Origin: Bacillus sp. FJAT-25509
GTDB taxonomy: Bacteria > Bacillota > Bacilli > Bacillales > Bacillaceae_G
Assembly (NCBI RefSeq): GCF_001420605.1
Contig: NZ_LJIZ01000030.1
Span: 1-64,000, forward strand
DNA: 64,000 bases
Reading direction: 5' to 3'
Positions 11,617 through 23,553 of this stretch are shown piece by piece. Position 1 is the stretch's first letter. Every line of letters begins with the position of its first letter. The notes beneath the pieces are model-generated. The model made no database searches and was not told the DNA's origin. It saw nothing but the letters and a program-made list of their open reading frames with translations. The position numbers and the translations under genes are program-made.

Positions 11617-11901
11617 TTATAACTCGCAAATGTGTTTTGATGGTAAAACCATGCTAAAGAAATTTTGAATTTCTAAAATATCCTCCTCAGCAATACCTAA
11701 CTTAGGAGCCCAATAATGTTCAGAATGAAGATCTTCTAAACATAATAACGCCATTTTACTAGATTGAATTGATGTAACCATTGATTTTCCATAAAAGTGA
11801 CTTGAAAAGGCAATCGATAAATCATATCTATTATTTTGAGTTAATAAACAATAATGGTGTACAAGCTGTCTTTCAGTTGATTCAGAAATAATATCGATCA
11901 T
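11617..11901 (-). CDS. Conserved-looking 94-aa protein, possibly DUF3055-like
   Basis: A 94-aa soluble protein from ATG 11901, chosen because of AAAGGAGAGATC upstream. The core YDLSIAFSSHFYGKSMVTSIQSSKMALLCLEDL resembles, from memory, the core of small Firmicutes DUF3055 proteins (a Y-D-x-G/S-I..FFGK..TG/S-ALLC pattern). I hold this weakly. No transmembrane segment or signal peptide is seen. It starts 21 nt after the gdh stop, so it should be co-transcribed with glutamate dehydrogenase under sigma-54. Confidence 0.55.
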   Translation of the reverse strand: MIDIISESTERQLVHHYCLLTQNNRYDLSIAFSSHFYGKSMVTSIQSSKMALLCLEDLHSEHYWAPKLGIAEEDILEIQNFFSMVLPSKHICEL

Positions 11902-11921
11902 TCTAGATCTCTCCTTTTGTT

Positions 11922-13214
11922 TTAGTATTTTATCCAACCTCTCAAGCGACAAGCTTCAGCAATTTTACTAATGCCTTCGATATATGCTGCTATTTTCATG
12001 TTTACATTATATTTTTGCGATGTTTTATAAACTTTTAAAAAGCTATCTGTCATTTTTTCTTTTAATCTCTCGTCTACAGTACTCTCAGACCAATAATAAC
12101 CTTGCATATTTTGACACCATTCAAAATACGAAACAACTACTCCACCTGAGTTAGCTAAAATATCAGGAACGACTAAAATCTCTTTTTTATCAAGGATTTC
12201 TAGAGCTTCCTTAGTAGTCGGTCCATTCGCTGCTTCAACAACAATCTTGCATTTCAATTTATCCGCATTACGGTTGTTAATAACCCCACTTATTGCTGCT
12301 GGAATTAAGACATCACATTCTCTTTCTAATAACTCTTGATTAGAAATCGCATTTTTAAATAAGTTAGAAACAACTCCAAATGAATCTCTATTGTCTAATA
12401 AATATGGAATGTCTAAACCTTTTGGATCATAAATTCCGCCTAGTACATCTGAAACTCCAACAACCTTTGCTCCAGCTTCATGTAAGTATTGCGCTAAGTA
12501 ACTACCAACATTTCCAAAGCCTTGAATAATGACTTTCATATTTTTAATCTCGATTTTCTGTATTTCACTAATTAGCTCAAGAGCATAAAATACACCTTTT
12601 GATGTTGCCGTCTCCCGACCTACTGAACCTCCTAAAGTTAGAGGTTTACCAGTAATAAAACTTGGCGAATCAAACTCTCTAATATGGTCATATTCATCTA
12701 GCATCCAAGCCATTACTTGCGCGTTTGTATACATATCAGGTGCTGGAATATCTTTAGTAGGTCCTACAATTTGGCTTACAGCTCTTACATAACCTCTACT
12801 TAATTTTTCTAGCTCATTCATACTTAATTGTCTTGGGTCACAAACAACTCCACCTTTTGCCCCCCCATAAGGTAAATCAGTAATACTACACTTTAAACTC
12901 ATCCAGCCAGCTAATGCTTTTACTTCTTCTGGCGTTACATCAGGATGAAATCTAATTCCCCCTTTTGTAGGTCCTAATGCATCATTATGTTGTGCTCGAT
13001 ATCCTTGAAACACTTTCGTCTCACCATTATCCATTTGAACTGGAATACTAAATTCTAAAAACCGCATTGGTGTTTTAAGGAAATCAAATACTTGGCTCGG
13101 ATAGTTCATTATGCCGATCGCTTCATTTAACGTTTCTCTAAACTCCTGAAGGGAATCATCTATTTCTATCTGTTCACTACTCTTTTCATTTTGTTCAGTT
13201 AAATTTGTGTTCAT
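11922..13214 (-). CDS. NAD-specific glutamate dehydrogenase (RocG/GudB type)
   Basis: A 430-aa Glu/Leu/Phe/Val dehydrogenase. The catalytic lysine region is GPTKGGIRFHP and PYGGAKGGVVCDP, and the Rossmann segment is QGFGNVGSYLAQYLHEAGAKVVGVSD. Length matches RocG (424 aa). It returns amino nitrogen and 2-oxoglutarate: PatA and GabT consume 2-oxoglutarate and produce glutamate, which this enzyme oxidises. ATG 13214 is chosen behind GAGGTG; the longer frame to 13277 would run through the promoter. In B. subtilis rocG is SigL-dependent through RocR, which agrees with the sigma-54 promoter here. RocG versus GudB identity cannot be settled from one gene. Confidence 0.92.
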   Translation of the reverse strand: MNTNLTEQNEKSSEQIEIDDSLQEFRETLNEAIGIMNYPSQVFDFLKTPMRFLEFSIPVQMDNGETKVFQGYRAQHNDALGPTKGGIRFHPDVTPEEVKALAGWMSLKCSITDLPYGGAKGGVVCDPRQLSMNELEKLSRGYVRAVSQIVGPTKDIPAPDMYTNAQVMAWMLDEYDHIREFDSPSFITGKPLTLGGSVGRETATSKGVFYALELISEIQKIEIKNMKVIIQGFGNVGSYLAQYLHEAGAKVVGVSDVLGGIYDPKGLDIPYLLDNRDSFGVVSNLFKNAISNQELLERECDVLIPAAISGVINNRNADKLKCKIVVEAANGPTTKEALEILDKKEILVVPDILANSGGVVVSYFEWCQNMQGYYWSESTVDERLKEKMTDSFLKVYKTSQKYNVNMKIAAYIEGISKIAEACRLRGWIKY

Positions 13215-13248
13215 TTTACACACCTCATTAGTTATTTTAAAAATTAAA

Positions 13249-13267
13249 TAGCAATTCCTGTGCCAAC
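13249..13267 (-). promoter_or_regulatory. Sigma-54 promoter of glutamate dehydrogenase
   Basis: Minus-strand TTGGCACAGGAATTGCTAT, with GG (13264-13263) and GC (13252-13251) spaced by 10 nt. It lies about 35 nt upstream of the chosen gdh start and inside the longer open frame, which supports the downstream start. Confidence 0.92.
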
Positions 13268-13437
13268 TTGAAATCATTTCATAATTTTGTGGTGAGATAA
13301 AACAGATAAAGGCTTATCAAATAGGCAGTTATAAGACTTTCAATACTTTTTATATTTTTTCGAACGATCCTTAAAAGTCGTTTTTTCTCCAAGAACCAAA
13401 TTCGGTTTTTTAATGGATATATGATTGAATGCATGAA

Positions 13438-13477
13438 TTATTCAATATTGCATTAATCATTATTCAAAATTGAATTA
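13438..13477 (-). promoter_or_regulatory. Pair of candidate UAS dyads for gdh
   Basis: TTATTCAA-TA-TTGCATTA (13438-13455) and TTATTCAA-AA-TTGAATTA (13460-13477) have centres 22 bp apart, about two helical turns. They lie roughly 175 bp upstream of the -24 element, a normal enhancer distance. Confidence 0.7.
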
Positions 13478-13529
13478 CCTAATATGCTCTATCAAGGAAA
13501 GTGGAACAGATGTAGACCCCAAACACGAA

Positions 13530-13565
13530 AAAAGTCACAAGGTAATTAATTACCTTGTGACTTTT
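13530..13565 (-). terminator. Terminator of puuP
   Basis: A perfect 36-bp palindrome, AAAAGTCACAAGGTAATT and its complement. It follows the puuP stop on the minus strand and ends in TTTT. The stem resembles the terminator after the permease at 52.7 kb. Confidence 0.88.
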
Positions 13566-13581
13566 CGTTATTGTGTGTTTA

Positions 13582-14919
13582 TTACACCGCAGCTTCTTCT
13601 TCATATTTAGGGGGTGCAATTTGGAATGCCTTTGTAAGGTAAATTAAATATAATAAACCAATGACGAACCAAATTGTTCCCATTATTAATGAGCTTTTTT
13701 CAATGTTGAACCATAGGATTGCTACAGATGCGGCCCCAATTAAAGGCAAAATTAGGAAAGAAAAGGTGCCCTTGACTGATCTACGCTTTCCTCGAATGTA
13801 AAAATGGTTAATGACTGACAAATTAACAAAAGTAAATGCCATTAATGCTCCGAAGTTAATTAATGAAGTAGCTGTTACTAAGTTGAAAAAAATGGCTGAT
13901 AATGAAATTACACCAACGAAAATTACGTTAAATGCTGGTGTTTTCCATTTCGGATGAACAAATCCAAACCATTTATCTGGGAAAACTTTGTCGCGCCCCA
14001 TTACATATAACAAACGTGAGACACTCGCATGTGAAGCCAATGCAGAAGCAAGTGTATTAATAAAGGTAATGCATAAGAAAATTGATTGAAATAATTTACC
14101 ACCTACATATAATGCAATCTCTGGTGATGCAGCATCTGGATGCTTAAATCTAGATATGTCCGGATAGTATAATTGAATGAAAAATGATGTAACTGTGAAG
14201 ATTACGCCTCCCCAAAGTGCTGTGTAAAGAATTGCTTTAGGGATTGTTTTTGCAGGATTTATTGCCTCTTCTGATAAAGTAGAAACGGCATCAAATCCTA
14301 AGAATGAGAAGCAAAGAATTGTCGCACCGGTTACTAATGTGCCAAAATGCATTCCTGCATTAAAAAGTGGTTTTATACTGAATCCACCATAACCTTCTCC
14401 ATGATGTAAGCCTTGGATAACAAGAACAATAAAGACAACCATAATCGCAAGCTGAACTAATACAAAAAGGGTATTGAAATTCGCAAGCATATTGATACTT
14501 CTTAAGTTTAAGAAAGTAACTAGTCCTACAAATCCAATGACCCAAATCCAAGTTGGAACATTAGGAAACAGTGCGTTTAAGTAAATTTTAGTTAATAAAG
14601 CATTTACCATTGGTAGGAACAAGTAATCTAATAATGATGACCAGCCAACTAGAAAACCTAAGTGTCCACTAATCGCTTTCTGGGTGTATGTATAAGCAGA
14701 CCCAGCTTCAGGAAATTCTCTTACAAGCTTACCGTAGCTAACCGCTGTAAATAACATTCCTATTAAAGCTACTATATATGCACTTGGTACGTGACCATTA
14801 GTTACATCAGATACAATTCCAAAAGTGTCGAAAACAACCATAGGGGTCATATAGGCTAACCCCATCATAACTACTTGCCATAACTTTAAGGATCTTTTTA
14901 ACTGTGTTTTATTTTCCAC
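13582..14919 (-). CDS. puuP: Putrescine importer, APC family
   Basis: A 445-aa APC permease with about 12 membrane segments that tracks E. coli PuuP from end to end. The N-terminus [19 protein letters not shown], the [21 protein letters not shown] segment, the [16 protein letters not shown] segment and [17 protein letters not shown] are near-identical in pattern. It should import putrescine, and possibly cadaverine, by proton symport and feed the patA operon. A sigma-54 promoter lies 120 nt upstream, divergent from the second permease. The start ATG 14919 follows AAGGGGATATG. Confidence 0.9.
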   Translation of the reverse strand: MENKTQLKRSLKLWQVVMMGLAYMTPMVVFDTFGIVSDVTNGHVPSAYIVALIGMLFTAVSYGKLVREFPEAGSAYTYTQKAISGHLGFLVGWSSLLDYLFLPMVNALLTKIYLNALFPNVPTWIWVIGFVGLVTFLNLRSINMLANFNTLFVLVQLAIMVVFIVLVIQGLHHGEGYGGFSIKPLFNAGMHFGTLVTGATILCFSFLGFDAVSTLSEEAINPAKTIPKAILYTALWGGVIFTVTSFFIQLYYPDISRFKHPDAASPEIALYVGGKLFQSIFLCITFINTLASALASHASVSRLLYVMGRDKVFPDKWFGFVHPKWKTPAFNVIFVGVISLSAIFFNLVTATSLINFGALMAFTFVNLSVINHFYIRGKRRSVKGTFSFLILPLIGAASVAILWFNIEKSSLIMGTIWFVIGLLYLIYLTKAFQIAPPKYEEEAAV

Positions 14920-15040
14920 CTATCATATCCCCTTCGTTTTAGATTAAGCGCTTACACTACATTTACTACTTCTCTATAATTCTTACTTTTCCGACAGAAA
15001 CCTCCTTTTTTTGAATATTTAAATAAGTCTTTTTCTAGAA

Positions 15041-15059
15041 CTGCAAGTTTTATGCCAAA
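15041..15059 (-). promoter_or_regulatory. Sigma-54 promoter of puuP
   Basis: Minus-strand TTTGGCATAAAACTTGCAG, with GG (15056-15055) and GC (15044-15043) spaced by 10 nt. It is less perfect than the others (GGCAT instead of GGCAC) but correctly placed. Confidence 0.85.
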
Positions 15060-15177
15060 ATATTAATTTTTTGTAAACGTTATAAAGAACACCTACTAAT
15101 GCTTTGAAATGATTAAGGATTGATTGAAAAAGTGAAATTCCTTTCACTAAAATCAACTTTTATGATTAGCCCGGTTG

Positions 15178-15214
15178 TTATTCAGTCCTGCATACATTAT
15201 TCAAGACCTCATAG
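15178..15214. promoter_or_regulatory. Shared UAS pair between divergent sigma-54 promoters
   Basis: TTATTCAG-TC-CTGCATAC (15178-15195) and TTATTCAA-GA-CCTCATAG (15197-15214) carry one strong half-site each. They lie about 120 bp from the puuP promoter and 53 bp from the permease promoter, so one bound activator could serve both directions. Confidence 0.62.
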
Positions 15215-15263
15215 GAACTACTTCTCTTTTTGTATGAATCTCTAAATTAATCCCGTCTATTAG

Positions 15264-15283
15264 ACTGGCACGGAAGTTGCATT
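15264..15283 (+). promoter_or_regulatory. Sigma-54 promoter of the divergent permease
   Basis: ACTGGCACGGAAGTTGCATT has GG at 15267-15268 and GC at 15279-15280, exactly 10 nt apart. It is a consensus-grade site 165 nt upstream of the permease start. Confidence 0.95.
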
Positions 15284-15448
15284 GATAACTGTAAAATATC
15301 ACTCTCTGCCCAATTTTAGGTCTGAGCATAATTTATAAATTTTGTACCCGATCGATAATAAAACTTTTAGTTAATCAAATCGCATTAACTACGAGTTTAA
15401 TTATAAGAAAATTCTGTTAATAAATTTCAAATTTGGAGGAGATGATTT

Positions 15449-16882
15449 ATGAGTAAACAAGGTTTTGATTCAGATGGTTTACAATCGTTTAATTACAAAC
15501 AGGAATTACAGCGATCATTAAAATTTTTTAGTTCATTTGCGGTTGCATTCTCGTTCATTTCAATTACAACTGGTATTTTTAGCTCTTATAGTCTTGCCTT
15601 AGGAGCAGCCGGACCTGCTGGAATTTGGACGTGGCCATTTGTCATGGTTGGACATTTACTTGTAGCGTTAATTTTTGCAGATTTATCGAGCAAAATCCCT
15701 TTAAGTGGCTATGTATATCAATGGGTTAGCCGTTTAACGAATCGAGGATTTGGTTGGTTTACAGGTTGGGCAGCATTGTGTTACTTAATTATTGTTGTAC
15801 CTACTGTTGATTATGGTGTCGCACCAATTTTTCTTGATTTACTTGGTATTAAGAGTACTACTACAGTTCTAACAACCGTCGTATTAATTACAATCGTTAT
15901 ACAGGCCTTATTAAATATTTACGGAGTAAGGATTGCTACAATCATTAATAATTCAGCTGTCTATACAGAAGTAATCGGATTTATTGGCATTATTATTATT
16001 TTAAGCTTTGTCTTATTTTTCAAAGGAGCAGATTTTTCATTATTAACTTATACTGCCCATAAGGTTGGTTCAAATGGAAGCTATTTTACAGCATTTGTAC
16101 TAGCAGTCGTAATGGGCTCTTATACATTAGTAGGCTTTGAAGCAGCGGCAAATTTAGCAGAAGAAACAGTTGATGCGAATAAAACCGTACCTAAAGCCAT
16201 CGTTTACTCAATGTTACTTGCAGGTGTAATTGGATTTGTATTCTTAATCATTGTTACTTCGGGAATTAAAGATATTAACGGAATCATGGCTTCTGCTTCC
16301 CCTATTTCTGATATTTTACAATCACGTTTGGGCACTGCAGTTGCTGACTTCTTCCTTGCATTAGTTATTGTGTCAATTTTTGCTTGTGGATTAATTATTA
16401 TGGCTTCTGCTTCTCGACTTATTTATGCCCTTTCAAGAGACAATGTGTTTTTCGCCTCAAATGTGTTTAAAAAGGTAGATAAAAAACATAATGTACCGTA
16501 CAATGCGATAATTTTAGTTTCTGTATTAGGTATTATTGCTGTATTCTATTTTGGGAAACTCTCATTATTAATAGGTACTTCTGCGGCACTTCCGGCCATT
16601 ATTTACTTAATAACGGTAATCGCATACGCTACTAAAATTAAGACCTTACCGGATACAGATGGTTTTAAGTTAGGAAAATGGCGACTACCTGTTACGATTC
16701 TTGCGATTATTTGGTTAGTATTTGAAGTTGGTATTTTAACTCTACCAAAAGACTTTTTACCAACGACTAAGGTTATACTTTATTTATTTCTTGCTGGAAT
16801 TGTTATTTATTGGGCTGTATTCAGATCTAGAATACAAGAAGGTAAAATTGGTATTAATTTAGAGAAGGATTTGGATGTTTAA
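15449..16882 (+). CDS. APC-family amino acid/GABA permease
   Basis: A 477-aa permease with about 12 hydrophobic segments. The N-terminal FSSFAVAFSFISITTGIFSSYSLALGAAGPAGIWTWP and the VGFEAAANLAEETVDANKTVPKAI block fit the amino acid/choline transporter group of the APC superfamily (the UGA4/BAT1-like branch), whose members carry GABA, choline or polyamines. With a strong sigma-54 promoter and a shared enhancer with puuP, GABA, 5-aminovalerate or another pathway amine is the likely substrate. ATG 15449 follows TTTGGAGGAGATGATTT. Substrate is inferred. Confidence 0.75.
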   Translation: MSKQGFDSDGLQSFNYKQELQRSLKFFSSFAVAFSFISITTGIFSSYSLALGAAGPAGIWTWPFVMVGHLLVALIFADLSSKIPLSGYVYQWVSRLTNRGFGWFTGWAALCYLIIVVPTVDYGVAPIFLDLLGIKSTTTVLTTVVLITIVIQALLNIYGVRIATIINNSAVYTEVIGFIGIIIILSFVLFFKGADFSLLTYTAHKVGSNGSYFTAFVLAVVMGSYTLVGFEAAANLAEETVDANKTVPKAIVYSMLLAGVIGFVFLIIVTSGIKDINGIMASASPISDILQSRLGTAVADFFLALVIVSIFACGLIIMASASRLIYALSRDNVFFASNVFKKVDKKHNVPYNAIILVSVLGIIAVFYFGKLSLLIGTSAALPAIIYLITVIAYATKIKTLPDTDGFKLGKWRLPVTILAIIWLVFEVGILTLPKDFLPTTKVILYLFLAGIVIYWAVFRSRIQEGKIGINLEKDLDV

Positions 16883-16917
16883 AGTCTGGAATTATAAAAT
16901 AATAGATTAATATAAAA

Positions 16918-16953
16918 ATAACGTACATATTCACTTACAAATATGTACGTTAT
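16918..16953. terminator. Bidirectional terminator between permease and bglA
   Basis: ATAACGTACATAT (16918-16930) pairs with ATATGTACGTTAT (16941-16953). T-rich sequence follows on plus and A/T-rich sequence on minus. It separates convergent genes. Confidence 0.8.
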
Positions 16954-16968
16954 TTCTTATATCTTTAA

Positions 16969-18490
<1,522 letters not shown>

Positions 18491-18502
18491 TCAAATTCTA
18501 AA

Positions 18503-20377
<1,875 letters not shown>

Positions 20378-20435
20378 TCAAATCATGGAAAATTCCAAAA
20401 ATAATTAATACATCATTTGAATTGTTATTTTAGTA

Positions 20436-20522
20436 AAATAAAAAACCTAAACTACAGGTGCATGTAAAAATCATCATACACTCTTGTAATTTAGGTTTTG
20501 CCTGCGTGACCAGTAACAATCC
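20436..20522 (-). promoter_or_regulatory. RAT antiterminator/terminator 2 in the bglP leader
   Basis: The RAT hairpin is 20494-20522, beginning GGATTGTTACTGG on minus and ending in GCAGGCAAAACC. It overlaps the 5' arm AAAACCTAAAT of a terminator whose 3' arm, TTTAGGTTTTTT, is at about 20441-20452. This is the LicT/SacY-family arrangement: a bound antiterminator prevents the terminator. Confidence 0.93.
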
Positions 20523-20616
20523 TGAATTTTGATATTTAATTTTTAATTAAATACAACGACATGTAAACCGGCCAATCCCTGAGTCCCCTCGTCCGGATCA
20601 AAAGTGTCCCAAGAAA

Positions 20617-20696
20617 ACAAAAAACCTAAACTGCACGCCTCAGGAAAACATAAGAGACGACAATTTAGGTTTTGCCTGCACGACCAGTAACAATCC
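20617..20696 (-). promoter_or_regulatory. RAT antiterminator/terminator 1 in the bglP leader
   Basis: The RAT is 20668-20696, identical in core to copy 2 (GGATTGTTACTGG..GCAGGCAAAACC). It is followed by its own terminator, with 3' arm TTTAGGTTTTTTG at about 20618-20630. It lies about 145 nt upstream of copy 2 on the same leader, so read-through must pass two gates. Confidence 0.93.
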
Positions 20697-20728
20697 TATA
20701 AAATCGGATGTATTTAATTGATAACTTG

Positions 20729-20757
20729 ATAATATCACTGTAAATTAACGATGTCAA
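20729..20757 (-). promoter_or_regulatory. Sigma-A promoter of bglP
   Basis: TTGACA (20757-20752), 17 nt, TATTAT (20734-20729) on the minus strand. The start site would be near 20722, about 25 nt before the first RAT. Confidence 0.85.
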
Positions 20758-20765
20758 CGCTTTCA
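20752..20765 (-). promoter_or_regulatory. CcpA cre site over the bglP -35 box
   Basis: TGAAAGCGTTGACA matches the cre consensus (TGWAARCGYTWNCW) at all but one position. It contains the -35 hexamer itself, a placement that would block RNA polymerase. Confidence 0.85.
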
Positions 20766-20774
20766 CACAAAAAA

Positions 20775-21608
20775 TTAATTTCTATTTACAACGCGAGCAA
20801 TATGAATTGTTAGATAAAGTTTCTCTTCTGTGCTTAATTCATACTCATATTTTTTTAGAACGAAATCTTTGATTTTTTCTGTACAAACGGAAGCATCTTT
20901 ATACTTCTCTTTTATTGTATTGAACAGAAAATCTTCCTCATTATTTAAATATGTCTTACTAAAAATCCTTTGAGCAAAAAATTTAAGATGTGTGACAAAG
21001 CGATAATAGTTCAAAGATTCTTCATCAAATTCAATTTTAAAATGATATTTTACAATAGTTAATATTTCTTGGATGAACTTTGTAATATTTACAATGTTCG
21101 TCATTTCCTCATTCAATTCCGCGTTTACTACATGCAAAGCAATAAAACCTGCTTCATCTTCAGGTAAACGAATTCCTGTTTTTTGCTCAATAATATTTAA
21201 TGCATGTTTGCCCACCGAGAATTCTTCCTTATACAGTCGTTTTACTTCCCAAAGTAAAGGATTCTTGATTTCCATCCCATTTTTCTGTCTATATAAGGCA
21301 AAATGAATATGATCTGTCAGAGACACATAAATACTTTCACTTAATTTTTTTCCCAATGTCTCTTTAGCAAAGCGGATAATTTCATCTGACAGTTCCATAT
21401 ATTGTAAAGGAATTTCTTCAAGCAGCTTCTTAAAATGCTCCGATAAATCCTTGTTTTCCAACTTGAAAACCTTTTCAATCAGTTGCTCATCAACGGGATC
21501 ACCTGGTTTTTTTTTAAAGGCCAGCCCTCTCCCCATAACAACCATTTCTTTATTTTGCTCATTCAAAACGCTTACTACATTGTTATTAATTACTTTATGG
21601 ATGATCAT
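20775..21608 (-). CDS. licT: Transcriptional antiterminator, BglG/LicT family
   Basis: A 277-aa protein. Residues 1-55 form the RNA-binding CAT domain (KVINNNVVSVLNEQNKEMVVMGRGLAF), followed by two PRD domains whose conserved histidines appear in SLTDHIHFAL, AGFIALHVVNA, FVTHLKFFAQR and LYLTIHIARV. It binds RAT hairpins when not phosphorylated by the PTS and lets transcription pass. The start ATG 21608 follows GAGAGGTG. Its own leader also carries a RAT/terminator, so it activates itself. It is upstream of and co-oriented with bglP but ends before that operon's promoter. Confidence 0.93.
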   Translation of the reverse strand: MIIHKVINNNVVSVLNEQNKEMVVMGRGLAFKKKPGDPVDEQLIEKVFKLENKDLSEHFKKLLEEIPLQYMELSDEIIRFAKETLGKKLSESIYVSLTDHIHFALYRQKNGMEIKNPLLWEVKRLYKEEFSVGKHALNIIEQKTGIRLPEDEAGFIALHVVNAELNEEMTNIVNITKFIQEILTIVKYHFKIEFDEESLNYYRFVTHLKFFAQRIFSKTYLNNEEDFLFNTIKEKYKDASVCTEKIKDFVLKKYEYELSTEEKLYLTIHIARVVNRN

Positions 21609-21706
21609 CTATTTCACCTCTCTTGCGAAGGATTATTTGCGATACCATTTATTATTTCTATACTATCTTTTCTTTTTTTGCAGGTCAATTTTACTACATC
21701 TATCGT

Positions 21707-21784
21707 TAAAAAAAACCTAAACAACCAATGCCTAATATTAGGACATTGATCATCTAGGTTTTGCCTGCATTGCAGTAACAATCC
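21707..21784 (-). promoter_or_regulatory. RAT antiterminator/terminator in the licT leader
   Basis: The RAT is 21757-21784 (GGATTGTTACTGC..GCAGGCAAAACC), one base shorter in the loop than the two bglP copies. The terminator 3' arm GTTTAGGTTTTTTTT is at about 21708-21722. Confidence 0.92.
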
Positions 21785-21806
21785 TTTTACTTATAAGATA
21801 CAGATA

Positions 21807-21835
21807 ATTATAAAAAATATCATATTTATAAACAA
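21807..21835 (-). promoter_or_regulatory. Sigma-A promoter of licT
   Basis: TTGTTT (21835-21830), 17 nt, TATAAT (21812-21807) on the minus strand. It places the transcript start just before the RAT. Confidence 0.7.
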
Positions 21836-21975
21836 GATATTTTTATTTTTTGATTCTGTAAGAGTATAAGATTACTACATACTTATAATGAACAGGGTAC
21901 TTTTTACTATATTCTCTGTTAGTTTATTCCAAAACAGGAATGATAGTGCATTTTGAAATCATCACTAATCTAGTG

Positions 21976-22074
21976 TTACCTTCGAACTAAATATTTTTTC
22001 TGATCTTTATCTGAGATTTGAATCACTGCTTTTGCTAATGCTGTAAAGTCATACGCTAAAACTTGTCCACGTGC
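21976..22074 (-). pseudogene. Short decayed reading frame behind lysP
   Basis: After the lysP TAA the same frame stays open for 32 codons, from ARGQVLAYDFTALAKAV to DKDQKKYLVRR, then TAA. The composition looks protein-like, but there is no start or RBS. It could be the remnant of the 3' end of another gene, or an old longer lysP C-terminus. The rest of 21836-21975 shows nothing recognisable. Confidence 0.3.
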
Positions 22075-23553
22075 TTATTTCTCCAAATCACACTCACTAA
22101 GTCGAACAATTTTTGTTCTTTTTATGAGTTTATATCCGATCCACAAAATAAGGAATAATGGCAGACCTATATATGAAACGAGTACACCGTTCCAGTCAAT
22201 CTTATTTCCCATAAATGCTGAATAGTTTTGTCCAAGAATTACGACCCCACATAGTACGAAAGCAAATATTGGTCCGAATGGGAACCATTTTGCTTTATAC
22301 GGTAGGTCATTTAAATCCTTCCCTTGTGCAACGTAGGCTTTACGGAAACGGTAATGACAAATCGCTATGCCAAGCCAAGCAATAAAACCAGACATACCTG
22401 AAGCATTAAGTAACCAAATGTAAACAACTCCGTCACCATATAGAGAAGCTAAAAACGCTAATGTACCGACTGCCGCTGTAATGATTAATGCATTAACAGG
22501 TACACCCCTTTTATTTAACTTACCTAATGCCTTTGGAGCTTTCCCTTGGCGAGCCATATCCCACAGCATTCGAGCTGAAGCATACATTCCTGAGTTTCCA
22601 GCTGATAAAACTGCCGTTAAGATGACTGCATTCATTACAGATGCTGCAAATGCAATGCCAGCTTTATCAAAAACTAGCGTAAATGGACTAACAGCTACAT
22701 CGCCACTTGCTAAATTAGGATTTGTATATGGTATTAGCAGACCTATTACAACTATAGATAATACGTAAAATAATAAAATACGCCAAAATATTTGGCGAGC
22801 CGCACGAGGTATATTTCGCTCAGGCTCCTCGCTCTCCCCAGCTGCTATCCCTAGTAACTCGGTACCTTGGAAAGAAAATCCAGCTGCCATAAAGATTCCG
22901 AGTGTCGCCATGAATCCTCCATGAAAAGGAGCATCACCAACTGTAAAATTTTTAAACCCTACTGCTTCTCCCCCAATAATTCCAAAAATCATTAAAAATC
23001 CAGAAATTAAAAAAATGATAACTGTAACAACTTTTATAATAGAAAACCAGTATTCAGATTCCCCAAACCCTTTGACTGACAGGTAATTTAACAAAAAGAT
23101 AATAGCTAAAAATAATGAGCTCCATAAGAGTGAGGATGTATGTGGTAACCAGAATTTCATAACCATCGTAACTGCAGCTAGTTCAGCTGCTATTGTAATT
23201 GCCCAGTTATACCAGTAATTCCAGCCAAGCGCAAAACCAAGTGCAGGATCAACGAATTTTGTTGCATATGTACTAAAAGATCCAGCAACTGGCATATATG
23301 TTGCCATCTCAGCAAGGCTTGTCATTAAAAAGTACACCATTATTCCAATTGCTGTATAAGCCGCCAGAACACCACCTGGTCCTGCATTATGGATTGCTCC
23401 TCCACTTGCCAAAAATAGACCTGTTCCAATTGTTCCCCCTAGTGAAATCATTGTGATATGACGAGGTTTTAATCCACGCTTTAACTCTTGAGGCATAGAA
23501 GGAATATGGTTGTTAGAATCAATGACTGTTATTGTATTTACCGTATTTTTCAT
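22075..23553 (-). CDS. lysP: Lysine-specific permease, LysP type
   Basis: A 492-aa amino acid permease of the AAT group that matches E. coli LysP in pattern along its length. Examples are TMISLGGTIGTGLFLASG, GFALGWNYWYNWAIT, GFSFQGTELLGIAAGESE, ILTAVLSAGNSGMYASARML and the C-terminal IDWNGVLVSYIGLPLFLILW. It imports lysine, the substrate of the adjacent KamA. ATG 23553 is chosen behind AAAGGAGTATTT; 13 extra codons upstream lack an RBS. A terminator separates it from yokU-kamA, so it needs its own promoter in the 120-nt gap. No lysine riboswitch is visible there. Confidence 0.88.
   Translation of the reverse strand: MKNTVNTITVIDSNNHIPSMPQELKRGLKPRHITMISLGGTIGTGLFLASGGAIHNAGPGGVLAAYTAIGIMVYFLMTSLAEMATYMPVAGSFSTYATKFVDPALGFALGWNYWYNWAITIAAELAAVTMVMKFWLPHTSSLLWSSLFLAIIFLLNYLSVKGFGESEYWFSIIKVVTVIIFLISGFLMIFGIIGGEAVGFKNFTVGDAPFHGGFMATLGIFMAAGFSFQGTELLGIAAGESEEPERNIPRAARQIFWRILLFYVLSIVVIGLLIPYTNPNLASGDVAVSPFTLVFDKAGIAFAASVMNAVILTAVLSAGNSGMYASARMLWDMARQGKAPKALGKLNKRGVPVNALIITAAVGTLAFLASLYGDGVVYIWLLNASGMSGFIAWLGIAICHYRFRKAYVAQGKDLNDLPYKAKWFPFGPIFAFVLCGVVILGQNYSAFMGNKIDWNGVLVSYIGLPLFLILWIGYKLIKRTKIVRLSECDLEK

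Noticed and set aside
13215-13277. Longer N-terminus for glutamate dehydrogenase
   Set aside because: The extra codons cross the -24/-12 promoter and have no RBS; ATG 13214 has GAGGTG.
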